A stretch of 64,000 nt of DNA from UBA5603 sp964501315 (lineage in GTDB: Bacteria; Bacillota_I; Bacilli_A; Izemoplasmatales; Hujiaoplasmataceae): NCBI GenBank assembly GCA_964501315.1, contig CAZCSO010000002.1, forward strand, positions 62,001-126,000, in the 5' to 3' direction. Shown here in pieces: positions 24,030-31,688 of the stretch (positions are counted from its first letter, which is position 1; the number at the start of each line of letters is the position of its first letter). The notes beneath the pieces were generated by a model. It did not search any database. It saw only the letters and a program-made list of their open reading frames with translations, and was not told where the DNA came from. Position numbers and translations under genes: made by a program.

Positions 24030-25256
24030 ATGGATTTGTTTAAAAAAATCGATGATTTCACCGTTGTCGAAGATTACAAAAAGCTAGGCGTTTATCCTTA
24101 TTTTCATGCGTTAGAAACGAAACAGGATATAGAAGTTACCATGGAAGGTAAACGACGTATCATGATTGGTTCAAATAACTATCTTGGTCTGACGGGTGAT
24201 CAACGAGTCATCGATGCAGGGGTCAAAGCCCTAAAGGAATTCGGCTCAGGTGTTTCTGGATCACGATTCTTAAATGGAACATTGGTCTCTCACGTTGAAC
24301 TCGAGACGCGTTTGGCTGAATTCTTACATAAAGAAGCCTGTGTCACTTTTTCGACCGGTTTTCAAAGCAATTTAGGGATTATTTCCGCTATTTGTGGTCG
24401 CAATGATTTAATCTTCTGTGACCGTGAAAATCATGCTTCGATTTATGATGGTGCTAAATTGTCGTATGCGACGATGGTTCGTTATCTCCATAACGACATG
24501 GAAGATTTGGAACGTGTATTGGCTGCAGCCGATGATTCAAAAGGCAAATTGATTGTCACCGATGGTGTTTTCTCCATGAGTGGGGATATTTGTAAATTGC
24601 CAGAGATTGTCCGCTTAGCCAAAAAATACGGCGCACGTGTTATGGTTGACGACGCGCATGGTTTTGGTGTACTCGGAGCACACGGCCGCGGAACGGCAGA
24701 ATACTTCGGATTAGAAAACGAAGTTGATATCATTATGGGTACTTTTTCCAAATCATTAGCCAGTTTAGGTGGATACATGGTCGCTAATCGGGACGTGGTC
24801 GAATTTGTGAAGCACAAAAGTCGCCCATTTATCTTCTGTGCTGCCATTACCCCCGCAAACGTTGCATGCGCATTGGAATCATTAAAAATTCTTGAACATG
24901 AACCCGAACGTCCAAAAGCTTTGTTAGATATCGCTCAGTACGTTCGCACTCGGCTTAAAAATGCCGGAATTCGGATTTTAGAAAATTCCATCGCGCCGAT
25001 TATTCCGATTTATACGTACACCGCATTAAGAACGTTGGTTGCTTGTAAAGTTCTTTACGAACGGGGAGTTTACGTCAATCCAGTTTTACCTCCCGCAACG
25101 CCAGAAGGCGAATGCTTAATTCGTACCAGTTATACCGCTACTCACACCAAAGAATTGATGGACGAAGCCACTTCGATAATTGTCGATGTCTTGAACAGCT
25201 TGCCAGAAGATGAAAACGAATTGTTGGCTTACATGAAAAACCACCATGAATACTAA
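24030..25256 (+). CDS. Serine-palmitoyltransferase-like alpha-oxoamine synthase
   Basis: 408-residue PLP enzyme that condenses an amino acid with an acyl-CoA. Family residues: SNNYLGLT (49-56), SGSRFLNGTL (76-85), DRENHASIYDG with the PLP-stacking His135, HNDM (154-157), VDDAHGFGVLG (Asp208) and Schiff-base K241 in TFSKSLASLGG. The SRFLNGT, RYLHNDM, SRPFIFCAAITPA and RTSYTATHT motifs point to serine palmitoyltransferase more than to BioF or KBL; no biotin or threonine-degradation gene is nearby. GGAG precedes ATG 24030. Its 3' end overlaps an SDR gene by 11 bp, the expected next enzyme (3-ketosphinganine reductase). Alternative: glycine C-acetyltransferase. Confidence 0.72.
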   Translation: MDLFKKIDDFTVVEDYKKLGVYPYFHALETKQDIEVTMEGKRRIMIGSNNYLGLTGDQRVIDAGVKALKEFGSGVSGSRFLNGTLVSHVELETRLAEFLHKEACVTFSTGFQSNLGIISAICGRNDLIFCDRENHASIYDGAKLSYATMVRYLHNDMEDLERVLAAADDSKGKLIVTDGVFSMSGDICKLPEIVRLAKKYGARVMVDDAHGFGVLGAHGRGTAEYFGLENEVDIIMGTFSKSLASLGGYMVANRDVVEFVKHKSRPFIFCAAITPANVACALESLKILEHEPERPKALLDIAQYVRTRLKNAGIRILENSIAPIIPIYTYTALRTLVACKVLYERGVYVNPVLPPATPEGECLIRTSYTATHTKELMDEATSIIVDVLNSLPEDENELLAYMKNHHEY

Positions 25257-26043
25257 TGTGATTGTTACCGGAGCGTCATCTGGTATTGGTTTTGCGATAG
25301 CAACACTCCTTCACAATCGAGGCTATAACGTCATGGGTATTAGCAGAACTTACCCAAAACAGGCGTATGAATTTGATTATCAATTGGTGGATATTACCCA
25401 AGAATCGGCTATTAACACATTTGCGAAAGCGTACGAAGCGTCCCACGGCTCTCTTTTTGCACTCATTAATTGTGCCGGTATGGGAATTTCAGGTGCCATA
25501 GAACATACGACCCTCAATGAAGCGAGAAAAATCTTTGATATCAATGTGTTTGGTTCGTTTATGATGAGCAAAGCGTTTATTCCCTTGCTTCGGAGTTCAA
25601 AACCGTCTAAGATTATCAACATATCCTCCGTTGCATCAGATTTGGCAATACCCTTTCAAACGTTTTACTCGATGACGAAAGCCTCGATTAACGCGTTCAC
25701 GAAAGCACTTGCCTTAGAATTAAAACCATTTGATATTGGCGTCTGCGCCGTATTACCCGGAGACACGACAACCGGATTTACAAAAAATAGAGAAAAATCC
25801 GCCATACTTGAAGACGAGAATTATGGCAACCGCATTCGTCGTTCCGTTGAACGCATGGAAAAAGATGAACAAAACGGAAAAAATCCGATGACGGTGGCTT
25901 TGGTTGTAGCGAGGTTATTGAAGCGGAACCATGTTCCTGCCATGAAGGCGGTTGGGTTTCAATATCAACTATTTTTAGTATTAAATAAATTTTTACCCCG
26001 TCAATGGGTTCAAAGCATTCTTTATAAACTTTACGGAAATTAA
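25246..26043 (+). CDS. Short-chain dehydrogenase, candidate 3-keto-sphinganine reductase
   Basis: 265-residue classical SDR: TGASSGIG (8-15) for NAD(P), NCAG, INISS with the catalytic Ser, and the Y-S-M-T-K active-site pair. The C-terminal extension has hydrophobic stretches (AVGFQYQLFLVLNKFLP), possibly membrane association, as in 3-ketodihydrosphingosine reductases. It begins 11 bp inside the spt-like gene, so the two are co-translated, and the pair could make dihydrosphingosine from serine and acyl-CoA. General SDR chemistry is secure; the substrate is inference from context. Confidence 0.7.
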   Translation: MNTNVIVTGASSGIGFAIATLLHNRGYNVMGISRTYPKQAYEFDYQLVDITQESAINTFAKAYEASHGSLFALINCAGMGISGAIEHTTLNEARKIFDINVFGSFMMSKAFIPLLRSSKPSKIINISSVASDLAIPFQTFYSMTKASINAFTKALALELKPFDIGVCAVLPGDTTTGFTKNREKSAILEDENYGNRIRRSVERMEKDEQNGKNPMTVALVVARLLKRNHVPAMKAVGFQYQLFLVLNKFLPRQWVQSILYKLYGN

Positions 26044-26068
26044 TCCGATTTTAATCTAAATTATTGAG

Positions 26069-26105
26069 AAAAAGTAGACACTTTATCAAAGTTGTCTACT
26101 TTTTT
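26069..26105 (+). terminator. Terminator of the spt-like/SDR operon
   Basis: A 16-bp stem (26069-26084 with 26088-26104, one bulged T), 3-base loop, then Ts. Confidence 0.85.
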
Positions 26106-26237
26106 CATCTTTTTTTATAAAGTTCATGATTTTTTCGTTGTTTTATCATTTGATACAACTAAAAAATGGCGTATTTATCACAAATTTGAAAAAATTCATC
26201 TTTTGAAAAATTATGCCCGAATACGCTTTTTTTATAG

Positions 26238-26243
26238 TATAAT
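26238..26243 (+). promoter_or_regulatory. -10 box of the rRNA methyltransferase gene
   Basis: TATAAT 26 bases before ATG 26269; no recognisable -35 at the right distance. Confidence 0.45.
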
Positions 26244-26268
26244 AGTAACAGATTGAAGGTGATTTCCA

Positions 26269-27600
26269 ATGATCAATATTGAAAGAATTTCATGTGACTC
26301 CATCGATTTGAAAGGCTATGGCGTTGTTCATTACGAAAATCGTGATTATCGAATTCCAAACCTTTTGCCTGGAGAAATTGCTCAAGTTGATCTGTATGAC
26401 CATGGCTATGGTAAGGTCATTGCATGGCTAAAAAAATCAGACCAACGATTGAAAGCACCTTGCAGTATTTATCATGAGTGCGGTGGTTGTCTACTTCAAC
26501 ATATCCCTTATGAAACCCAATTAGAAATGAAGACCAATTACGTCAAACAGTGTTTCGCAGAATATTATCTCCCGACATCAACGATTTTGCCAACAATCGG
26601 GATGAAAAATCCTTATCATTATCGCAATAAGGTTCAAATGGTCATCTCTGAAAAAGGGAAACGAATCTTGTCAGGATTCTATGAGGAAAACACGCACCGA
26701 GTCGTTAACATCAGTGATTGTTATATCCAAGATGAAGTTGCTAATTCCATTGTGAATACGTGTAAAGCTCTATTTTCAGAACAAAAAATTAAGCCCTATG
26801 ATGAAGATAAAAAAACGGGATTAATTCGTCATATCATGGTTAAGCGAAGTCAATCGACCGAACAAGTATTAGTGGTCATTGTTACGTCAGAAGAGAAATT
26901 CCCAGGAAGACATAATTTCGTTCAAGCATTGCGAACAAAACACCCCAATATCACATCCATTGTTCAAAATATTAATCCTAGAAAAACTTCGGTTGTTTTA
27001 GGTGATTTTGAGCGCGTGTTATTTGGAAAGGGTTATATTGTTGATGAAATGATGTCTATGAAATTTATGATTTCATCCAAGACGTTTTATCAAGTCAATT
27101 CATTCCAAACTGAAAAACTGTTTTCCAAAGCAATGGAACTGGCGAAACTAAATCCGACGGACACATTATTAGATGCCTACTCAGGCGTTGGAACGATTGG
27201 GTTGTTAATGTCGTCTCTGGTTAAAAAAGTGTATGCCGTTGAAATTAATCCCGATTCGATTAAAAACGCCATTCAAAATGCAAAACTCAATCAAGTTAAA
27301 AATGTTTACTTTGCTAAATCCGATGCTGTCGATTACATAACGAAACTAATCAATGATCAAATTTCTATTGATGTTGTGGTTGTGGATCCGCCTCGTATGG
27401 GACTTGATCCGGCTTTTGTAGAGGCACTAAAACAATTGAATCCCAAAAAAATAATTTACATTTCCTGTGATCCTTCAACATTAGCTCGCGATGTGAGCCG
27501 ATTGGATCTAACTAAATACGAGATTAAACGGATTCAACCAATCGATATGTTTGCGCAGACGAATCATGTCGAGACAGTTTGCTTACTAGCGAGAAAATGA
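26269..27600 (+). CDS. rlmD: 23S rRNA (uracil-C5)-methyltransferase, RlmD/RlmCD family
   Basis: SAM-dependent enzyme making m5U in 23S rRNA (U1939 and, in RlmCD, also U747). The N-terminal TRAM-like domain is followed by a [4Fe-4S] cluster motif (C65, C71, C74 in PCSIYHECGGC, with a fourth Cys in ISDCYI). The Rossmann domain shows TFYQVN, LLDAYSGVGTIGL, VVDPPRMGLD and the nucleophile region IYISCDPSTLARD. 443 residues is typical. GAAGGTG precedes the ATG. It is monocistronic. Confidence 0.88.
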   Translation: MINIERISCDSIDLKGYGVVHYENRDYRIPNLLPGEIAQVDLYDHGYGKVIAWLKKSDQRLKAPCSIYHECGGCLLQHIPYETQLEMKTNYVKQCFAEYYLPTSTILPTIGMKNPYHYRNKVQMVISEKGKRILSGFYEENTHRVVNISDCYIQDEVANSIVNTCKALFSEQKIKPYDEDKKTGLIRHIMVKRSQSTEQVLVVIVTSEEKFPGRHNFVQALRTKHPNITSIVQNINPRKTSVVLGDFERVLFGKGYIVDEMMSMKFMISSKTFYQVNSFQTEKLFSKAMELAKLNPTDTLLDAYSGVGTIGLLMSSLVKKVYAVEINPDSIKNAIQNAKLNQVKNVYFAKSDAVDYITKLINDQISIDVVVVDPPRMGLDPAFVEALKQLNPKKIIYISCDPSTLARDVSRLDLTKYEIKRIQPIDMFAQTNHVETVCLLARK

Positions 27601-27791
27601 AATAAATTTTATATTGTCAATGAAATGACGTATTTGTTGAGATATTGGTATGCCCAGTTATGTATAATTTCTGGAACCATTCGACTCACCGGTCATGATG
27701 AACGAGCAGAATGAAGAAGTTTTGACCCAATATACCAACCAGACTATTGAAATCATTTTATTACCACTACTTTTTTAAGGGAGGAATTCGT

Positions 27792-28193
27792 ATGAAAACT
27801 GATACGATTACATTAGCGTTTGATTCACAATTTATTGGAACAATGACATCCCCAACCGGAACAGTAAAAATCGGACAACAAGAAGGAGGAATCATGCCAT
27901 ATCATTTACTTTACGGGGCCTTGGGATCGTGTTTCTACTCAACATTTTTAAGTATTGCGGTTAAGAAACGGTTATCGTTTTCCAAAGCGACGGTATCGAT
28001 TTCAGGAACGAAACGGGAGACGGTACCGACAACGCTTGATCACGTTGTTATTGATTTGATTATTTATGATGCGAGCGACGAAGCCCAATTTCGCAAGTCA
28101 GCAAAGCTGGGCGCAGAGTACTGTTCAATACATCAGACTATCAGTCAAGTTGCAACGATGGATTTGAACGTATCTTTTCAAACAAGCAAATAA
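27792..28193 (+). CDS. OsmC/Ohr-family protein
   Basis: 133 residues. OsmC/Ohr proteins reduce organic hydroperoxides with two cysteines; here C47 (GALGSCFYS) and C111 (EYCSIHQTI) are at the expected places. ATG 27792 has GGGAGGAA seven bases upstream; a Met 15 codons earlier has no site. The upstream 190 bases carry no gene; TATAAT at 27663 is too far away to assign with confidence. It faces convergently the dps gene, fitting a peroxide-stress neighbourhood. Confidence 0.8.
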   Translation: MKTDTITLAFDSQFIGTMTSPTGTVKIGQQEGGIMPYHLLYGALGSCFYSTFLSIAVKKRLSFSKATVSISGTKRETVPTTLDHVVIDLIIYDASDEAQFRKSAKLGAEYCSIHQTISQVATMDLNVSFQTSK

Positions 28194-28220
28194 AAAAGGC
28201 ACCCATAAGGTGCCTCTTAA
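28191..28220 (-). terminator. Terminator of dps
   Basis: AGGCACC/GGTGCCT stem (28197-28203 with 28209-28215), CATAA loop; on the minus strand it is followed by TTTTTTA, so it chiefly serves dps. Confidence 0.8.
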
Positions 28221-28227
28221 AAAATAA

Positions 28228-28662
28228 CTACTTTTCGAGAGATTTAAGCATCCAAAGATGTTTTTGTAAAGCGGAATCCATACCAATAAGCATATCAACT
28301 GTGACTTCGTCATTCAAGTCTTGAGCGACTTTAATGATGTCTTTCAGTTCGCCATCAATCGTCGTAAAATCATAGATGACTTGGTTAATCATTTGCATGT
28401 CGGTTTCGGTTCCAGAACCTTCTTTCAAAGTCGAAAGCTTTAAGTAATCCGATAATGTTGAAACTGGTTTGCCTTCTAACATCAAGATGCGTTCTGCGAC
28501 AGCATCCATATTTTCCGATGCTTCATCGTACAGTTTTTCGAAGAGTTCATGGAATTGATAGAAACGAACGCCCGTCACATTCCAATGATATTGATGTAGT
28601 TTTGTAAATAATAGCGCAAAATTTGCAACTTCGCGGTTAAGTAATTCGATTAAATTTTTCAT
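28228..28662 (-). CDS. dps: Dps-family mini-ferritin
   Basis: 144-residue DNA-protection/iron-storage protein that oxidises Fe(II) with peroxide in a dodecamer. The ferroxidase residues of Listeria Dps map onto H26 (HWNVTG), H38, E42 (Asp in Listeria), D53 and E57, all in the expected spacing. No DNA-binding N-terminal lysine tail is present. A GGAGGT site precedes the ATG, and a strong promoter lies upstream. Confidence 0.92.
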   Translation of the reverse strand: MKNLIELLNREVANFALLFTKLHQYHWNVTGVRFYQFHELFEKLYDEASENMDAVAERILMLEGKPVSTLSDYLKLSTLKEGSGTETDMQMINQVIYDFTTIDGELKDIIKVAQDLNDEVTVDMLIGMDSALQKHLWMLKSLEK

Positions 28663-28710
28663 ATAGATTTACCTCCAAAATGTTTTTTTAAGGGTTTTTT
28701 ACCCACCATT

Positions 28711-28739
28711 ATTATACCATATTTAAGGAGTGTACTCAA
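28711..28739 (-). promoter_or_regulatory. Promoter of dps
   Basis: Minus strand: TTGAGT (28739-28734), 17-base spacer ending in TGG, TATAAT (28716-28711). Both a -35 and an extended -10 are present. Confidence 0.75.
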
Positions 28740-28770
28740 ATGACACGCTCGAGAAAAAGGAGAATTAGAA

Positions 28771-29379
28771 ATGAAAAAATTAGCTTCACTTAGTCAACAC
28801 GAACTTGACCAATTGTTTCCAATAATCCTCGAAGAACACAATGAACAATGGTCAGACAACTACGAAAAAGAATCGAAATTACTTTGGGAAAACCTCGACG
28901 TAGATGTATTTCGAATTCATCACATTGGCAGTACTTCTATTAAAGGACTGCTTGCTAAACCTACCATTGATATTTTAGTTGAAGTAGGAATGAATGCCTC
29001 ATCTGAAGCCATCATCGAATCGATGAAAAAAATAGGTTATTTGTATTTACCTAAACCAGAATCACCGGCTCCGCATATGATGTTTATAAAAGGTTATACA
29101 GAAAATGGATTTGAAGGTCAAGCCTATCACGTTCATGTTCGTTATCCTGGTGATTGGGATGAACTGTATTTCTGTGAGTATCTATCGCAAAAAAAAGCAC
29201 TTCAAGAAGACTACGCCAACTTAAAACAATCCCTCTATCGAATGTATAAAAATGATCGAGAAGCGTATACAAAGGGAAAAACTACGTTTATTAACGAAGT
29301 AACGCAGCATGCACGCCAATCGTTGTATCCAAAATACGAGGTTGCCGTTTCAAAAATCAATTGGAAAAACATTGTTTAA
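28771..29379 (+). CDS. GrpB-family (UPF0157) nucleotidyltransferase-fold protein
   Basis: 202 residues. The nucleotidyltransferase signature HIGSTSIKGLLAKPTIDILVEV (G-S-x-D-I pattern, about 51-72) is complete, followed by HVHVRYPGDWDE. The N-terminal part contains HNEQWSDNYEKE, a GrpB hallmark (normally D-P-x-W). The family has no firmly known substrate. AAAAAGGAG precedes the ATG. Monocistronic, with a terminator directly after it. Confidence 0.85.
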   Translation: MKKLASLSQHELDQLFPIILEEHNEQWSDNYEKESKLLWENLDVDVFRIHHIGSTSIKGLLAKPTIDILVEVGMNASSEAIIESMKKIGYLYLPKPESPAPHMMFIKGYTENGFEGQAYHVHVRYPGDWDELYFCEYLSQKKALQEDYANLKQSLYRMYKNDREAYTKGKTTFINEVTQHARQSLYPKYEVAVSKINWKNIV

Positions 29380-29410
29380 ATCTGTCAACTTTGACAGATT
29401 TTCTTTTTTC
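29378..29410 (+). terminator. Terminator of the GrpB-family gene
   Basis: Ten-bp stem AAATCTGTCA/TGACAGATTT (29378-29387 with 29392-29401), 4-base loop, then T-rich tract. Confidence 0.85.
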
Positions 29411-29425
29411 TTTTAAAAGAAATAC

Positions 29426-29454
29426 TTGAAAAATCACGTTTCTACTGCGATAAT
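29426..29454 (+). promoter_or_regulatory. Promoter of the CoA-disulfide reductase gene
   Basis: TTGAAA (29426-29431), 17-base spacer, GATAAT (29449-29454) preceded by TGC. Confidence 0.7.
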
Positions 29455-29483
29455 GATAGGGATATGAATAGGGAGGATTTACG

Positions 29484-31163
29484 ATGAAAATAGTGATTAT
29501 CGGTGGCGTTGCCGGGGGTGCTACCGCAGCAGCTCGATTACGCCGACTCAATGAACTAGATGAACTTATCCTAATTGAAAAAGATGAGTTTATATCTTTT
29601 GCTAACTGTGGATTGCCGTATCACTTGGGTGGTGTAATTGAAAATCGAGATGACCTTATCGTTCAATCTATACGTGATATGAGTCATAAATATCGACTTG
29701 ACATACGAAATTTCAGTGAAGTCATAGCGATTAATCCAACCCAAAAAGAAGTTACCATTCGGATGATTCATTCCGATAAAACGTACAATGAAACCTACGA
29801 TAAATTAATCATCTCAACAGGATCACTCCCAATCCGCCCAAAATTGCCAAATTTAGAAACCTGCGATAACGTGTTTGTATTAACCAATATTCCAACCCTT
29901 GATTCGATTATGACGTATTTAAAATCGCATGATGTGAAAAAAGCGGCCGTCATCGGTGGGGGCTTTATCGGATTGGAAGTAGCAGAGAACCTACACCGAC
30001 TCGGTATCGATGTGACAATCGTAGAGAAATTGCCACAAGTCATGAGGCCTTTCGATTTTGAAATGGCACAGATTTTACACCAAACATTGAATCGTCACGG
30101 CATCAAATTGTTATTGGGAGACGGTTTATTAGGATTCGATCACGGTGGAAAACAACTCTTACTGGATAGCGGGCGAGTATTGGATACCGACATGACCGTT
30201 TTAGCAATTGGTGTGACACCTAATAATCAATTGGCCAAAGCAGCCAATTTTCAATTAGGTCCTCGAGGTCATATCATCGTCAATGACGTTTACCATGTCA
30301 TGGATGCGATGACTCAACAGGTTAATGACGATGTGTATGCCATCGGCGATGTCATTGAGGTCAATGATTTTGTCGACAATACAAAAACAGCGGTACCGCT
30401 GGCTTGGCCTGCTAATCGACAAGCACGACTCGTTGCCGATCACATTAACAATCAGATTATCAAATCATCAAAACTTTTAGGAACTTCGATTATTAAACTC
30501 TTTGATTTGACCGCTGCCAGTGTCGGTCAAAACGAATCTCAACTTAAACAGAAGAATATGCCTTATCAACGCATTTATGCCCTACGAAACAACCATGCAT
30601 CTTATTATCCAAATGCTCAACCGATGTACATGAAGTTACTTTATCGACCGGATAACGGCAAAATTTACGGTGCACAAATAATTGGAAGTGAAGGGGTTGA
30701 TAAACGGATCGACATACTATCAACCGTAATGAAAACATACGGGACCGTCTACGATTTATCCGATCTTCAGTTAGCTTATGCTCCACCCTATGGATCGGCG
30801 AAAGATCCCATCAACATCCTAGGGTACATTGCCGAAGATATAAAAGATGAAATCTATCAACCATTTTTTTCATCGGATGTCGATGCTCTTATCAGTGAAA
30901 ATCACTTTTTCTTAGATGTTCGGTCAAAAGACGAATATGACACGGGCCATATCAAGACGGCGTTGAATATCCCGCTCGATGAATTGCGACAACGTCTTGA
31001 CGAGATTCGTGTTCCGAAGAATCACCCTGTTTATGTCAATTGTGAATCAGGAACCCGGTCGTATTTGGCAATCTGTATTTTGAAAAGTCAAGGGTATACC
31101 AATTTGCATAACTTAGTTGGAGGATTTTCGAATTATCGATTCTATAAGTATTTACCATTCTAG
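29484..31163 (+). CDS. CoA-disulfide reductase / persulfide reductase with C-terminal rhodanese domain
   Basis: 559 residues: FAD/NAD(P) disulfide oxidoreductase (1-450) with GGVAGGATAAARLRR and the single redox Cys42 in NCGLPYH, followed by a rhodanese domain (about 465-559) with Cys520 in NCESGTRS. Such fusions (CoADR-RHD or NADH-dependent persulfide reductases) reduce CoA-disulfide, CoA-persulfide or polysulfide. The GGGFIGLEVAENL second Rossmann motif has Glu at the end of strand two (VEKLP), compatible with NADH. GGGAGG precedes ATG 29484. Convergent with a thioredoxin-like gene. Confidence 0.9.
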   Translation: MKIVIIGGVAGGATAAARLRRLNELDELILIEKDEFISFANCGLPYHLGGVIENRDDLIVQSIRDMSHKYRLDIRNFSEVIAINPTQKEVTIRMIHSDKTYNETYDKLIISTGSLPIRPKLPNLETCDNVFVLTNIPTLDSIMTYLKSHDVKKAAVIGGGFIGLEVAENLHRLGIDVTIVEKLPQVMRPFDFEMAQILHQTLNRHGIKLLLGDGLLGFDHGGKQLLLDSGRVLDTDMTVLAIGVTPNNQLAKAANFQLGPRGHIIVNDVYHVMDAMTQQVNDDVYAIGDVIEVNDFVDNTKTAVPLAWPANRQARLVADHINNQIIKSSKLLGTSIIKLFDLTAASVGQNESQLKQKNMPYQRIYALRNNHASYYPNAQPMYMKLLYRPDNGKIYGAQIIGSEGVDKRIDILSTVMKTYGTVYDLSDLQLAYAPPYGSAKDPINILGYIAEDIKDEIYQPFFSSDVDALISENHFFLDVRSKDEYDTGHIKTALNIPLDELRQRLDEIRVPKNHPVYVNCESGTRSYLAICILKSQGYTNLHNLVGGFSNYRFYKYLPF

Positions 31164-31166
31164 AAA

Positions 31167-31198
31167 AAATGTCCATCGCAAATTTGCGGTGGACATTT
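31167..31198. terminator. Terminator between the CoA-disulfide reductase and thioredoxin-like genes
   Basis: A 14-bp stem (31167-31180 with 31185-31198, one G-U) and AATT loop. On the minus strand it runs into six Ts; on the plus strand only a weak T-tract follows. Confidence 0.85.
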
Positions 31199-31202
31199 CC
31201 AT

Positions 31203-31514
31203 TTATAAGATAGTTGATAACAACGAATGAATACGATTGAAGTCGATGAACCGTGATTCACGGTGGATTTCTTTTCCTTCAAAAAACACTAAAACGGTAG
31301 GAACGGTAAAAACCATGTATTGTCCTCGAAACGCTGGAACGTCCTCAATGTACACTTCGTAGAGTGGTACCGTTGGATAGTCAGCCATTTCTTCAATGAG
31401 TCGTTTCGCCACCGGTGCACAAACGGAACACATTTTTGTTTTCGCAATGACCATCGCTACCGGTGTCGTTGAGAGATTCGCGATGTCTTCTATTCTTTTT
31501 ATTGATTGAATCAT
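31203..31514 (-). CDS. Thioredoxin-fold protein with CSVC active site
   Basis: 103 residues; active site KMCSVCAP (C29-x-x-C32) and the cis-proline loop FTVPTVLVF. It lacks the WCGPC context of general thioredoxins, resembling the YtpP-like or other accessory thioredoxins used in redox stress. A GAAAGAAGG site precedes the ATG. Its terminator is shared with the persulfide-reductase gene, but it is transcribed in the opposite direction. Confidence 0.8.
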   Translation of the reverse strand: MIQSIKRIEDIANLSTTPVAMVIAKTKMCSVCAPVAKRLIEEMADYPTVPLYEVYIEDVPAFRGQYMVFTVPTVLVFFEGKEIHRESRFIDFNRIHSLLSTIL

Positions 31515-31611
31515 GTTGGCCTTCTTTCCTTACAGATAGATATATTAGCATAAATCGTGGTAATTGTCTTATATATTGACTCGAATTTTCGCGTGTAATT
31601 TTACAAAAGAA

Positions 31612-31641
31612 TTGTTCATTTTCCGCATTTCTTGATATAAT
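31612..31641 (+). promoter_or_regulatory. Promoter of the sugar-transporter gene
   Basis: TTGTTC (31612-31617), 18-base spacer, TGATATAAT with TATAAT at 31636-31641. Confidence 0.65.
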
Positions 31642-31655
31642 AGAAACAATCGTAA

Positions 31656-31669
31656 TGAAAACGTTTTTT
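31656..31669 (+). promoter_or_regulatory. Candidate cre (CcpA-type) operator
   Basis: TGAAAACGTTTTTT matches 12 of 14 positions of the cre consensus TGWAANCGNTNWCA and sits just downstream of the presumed transcript start, a typical repressing position. A CcpA-like gene is in this window at 43960. Confidence 0.5.
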
Positions 31670-31688
31670 TATCAGTTGAGGTGAAAGA

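Noticed and set aside
28711..28739. A PerR-like box at the dps promoter
   Set aside because: Only one half of TTATAATNATTATAA is recognisable; the other half does not match, so I do not call a PerR site.
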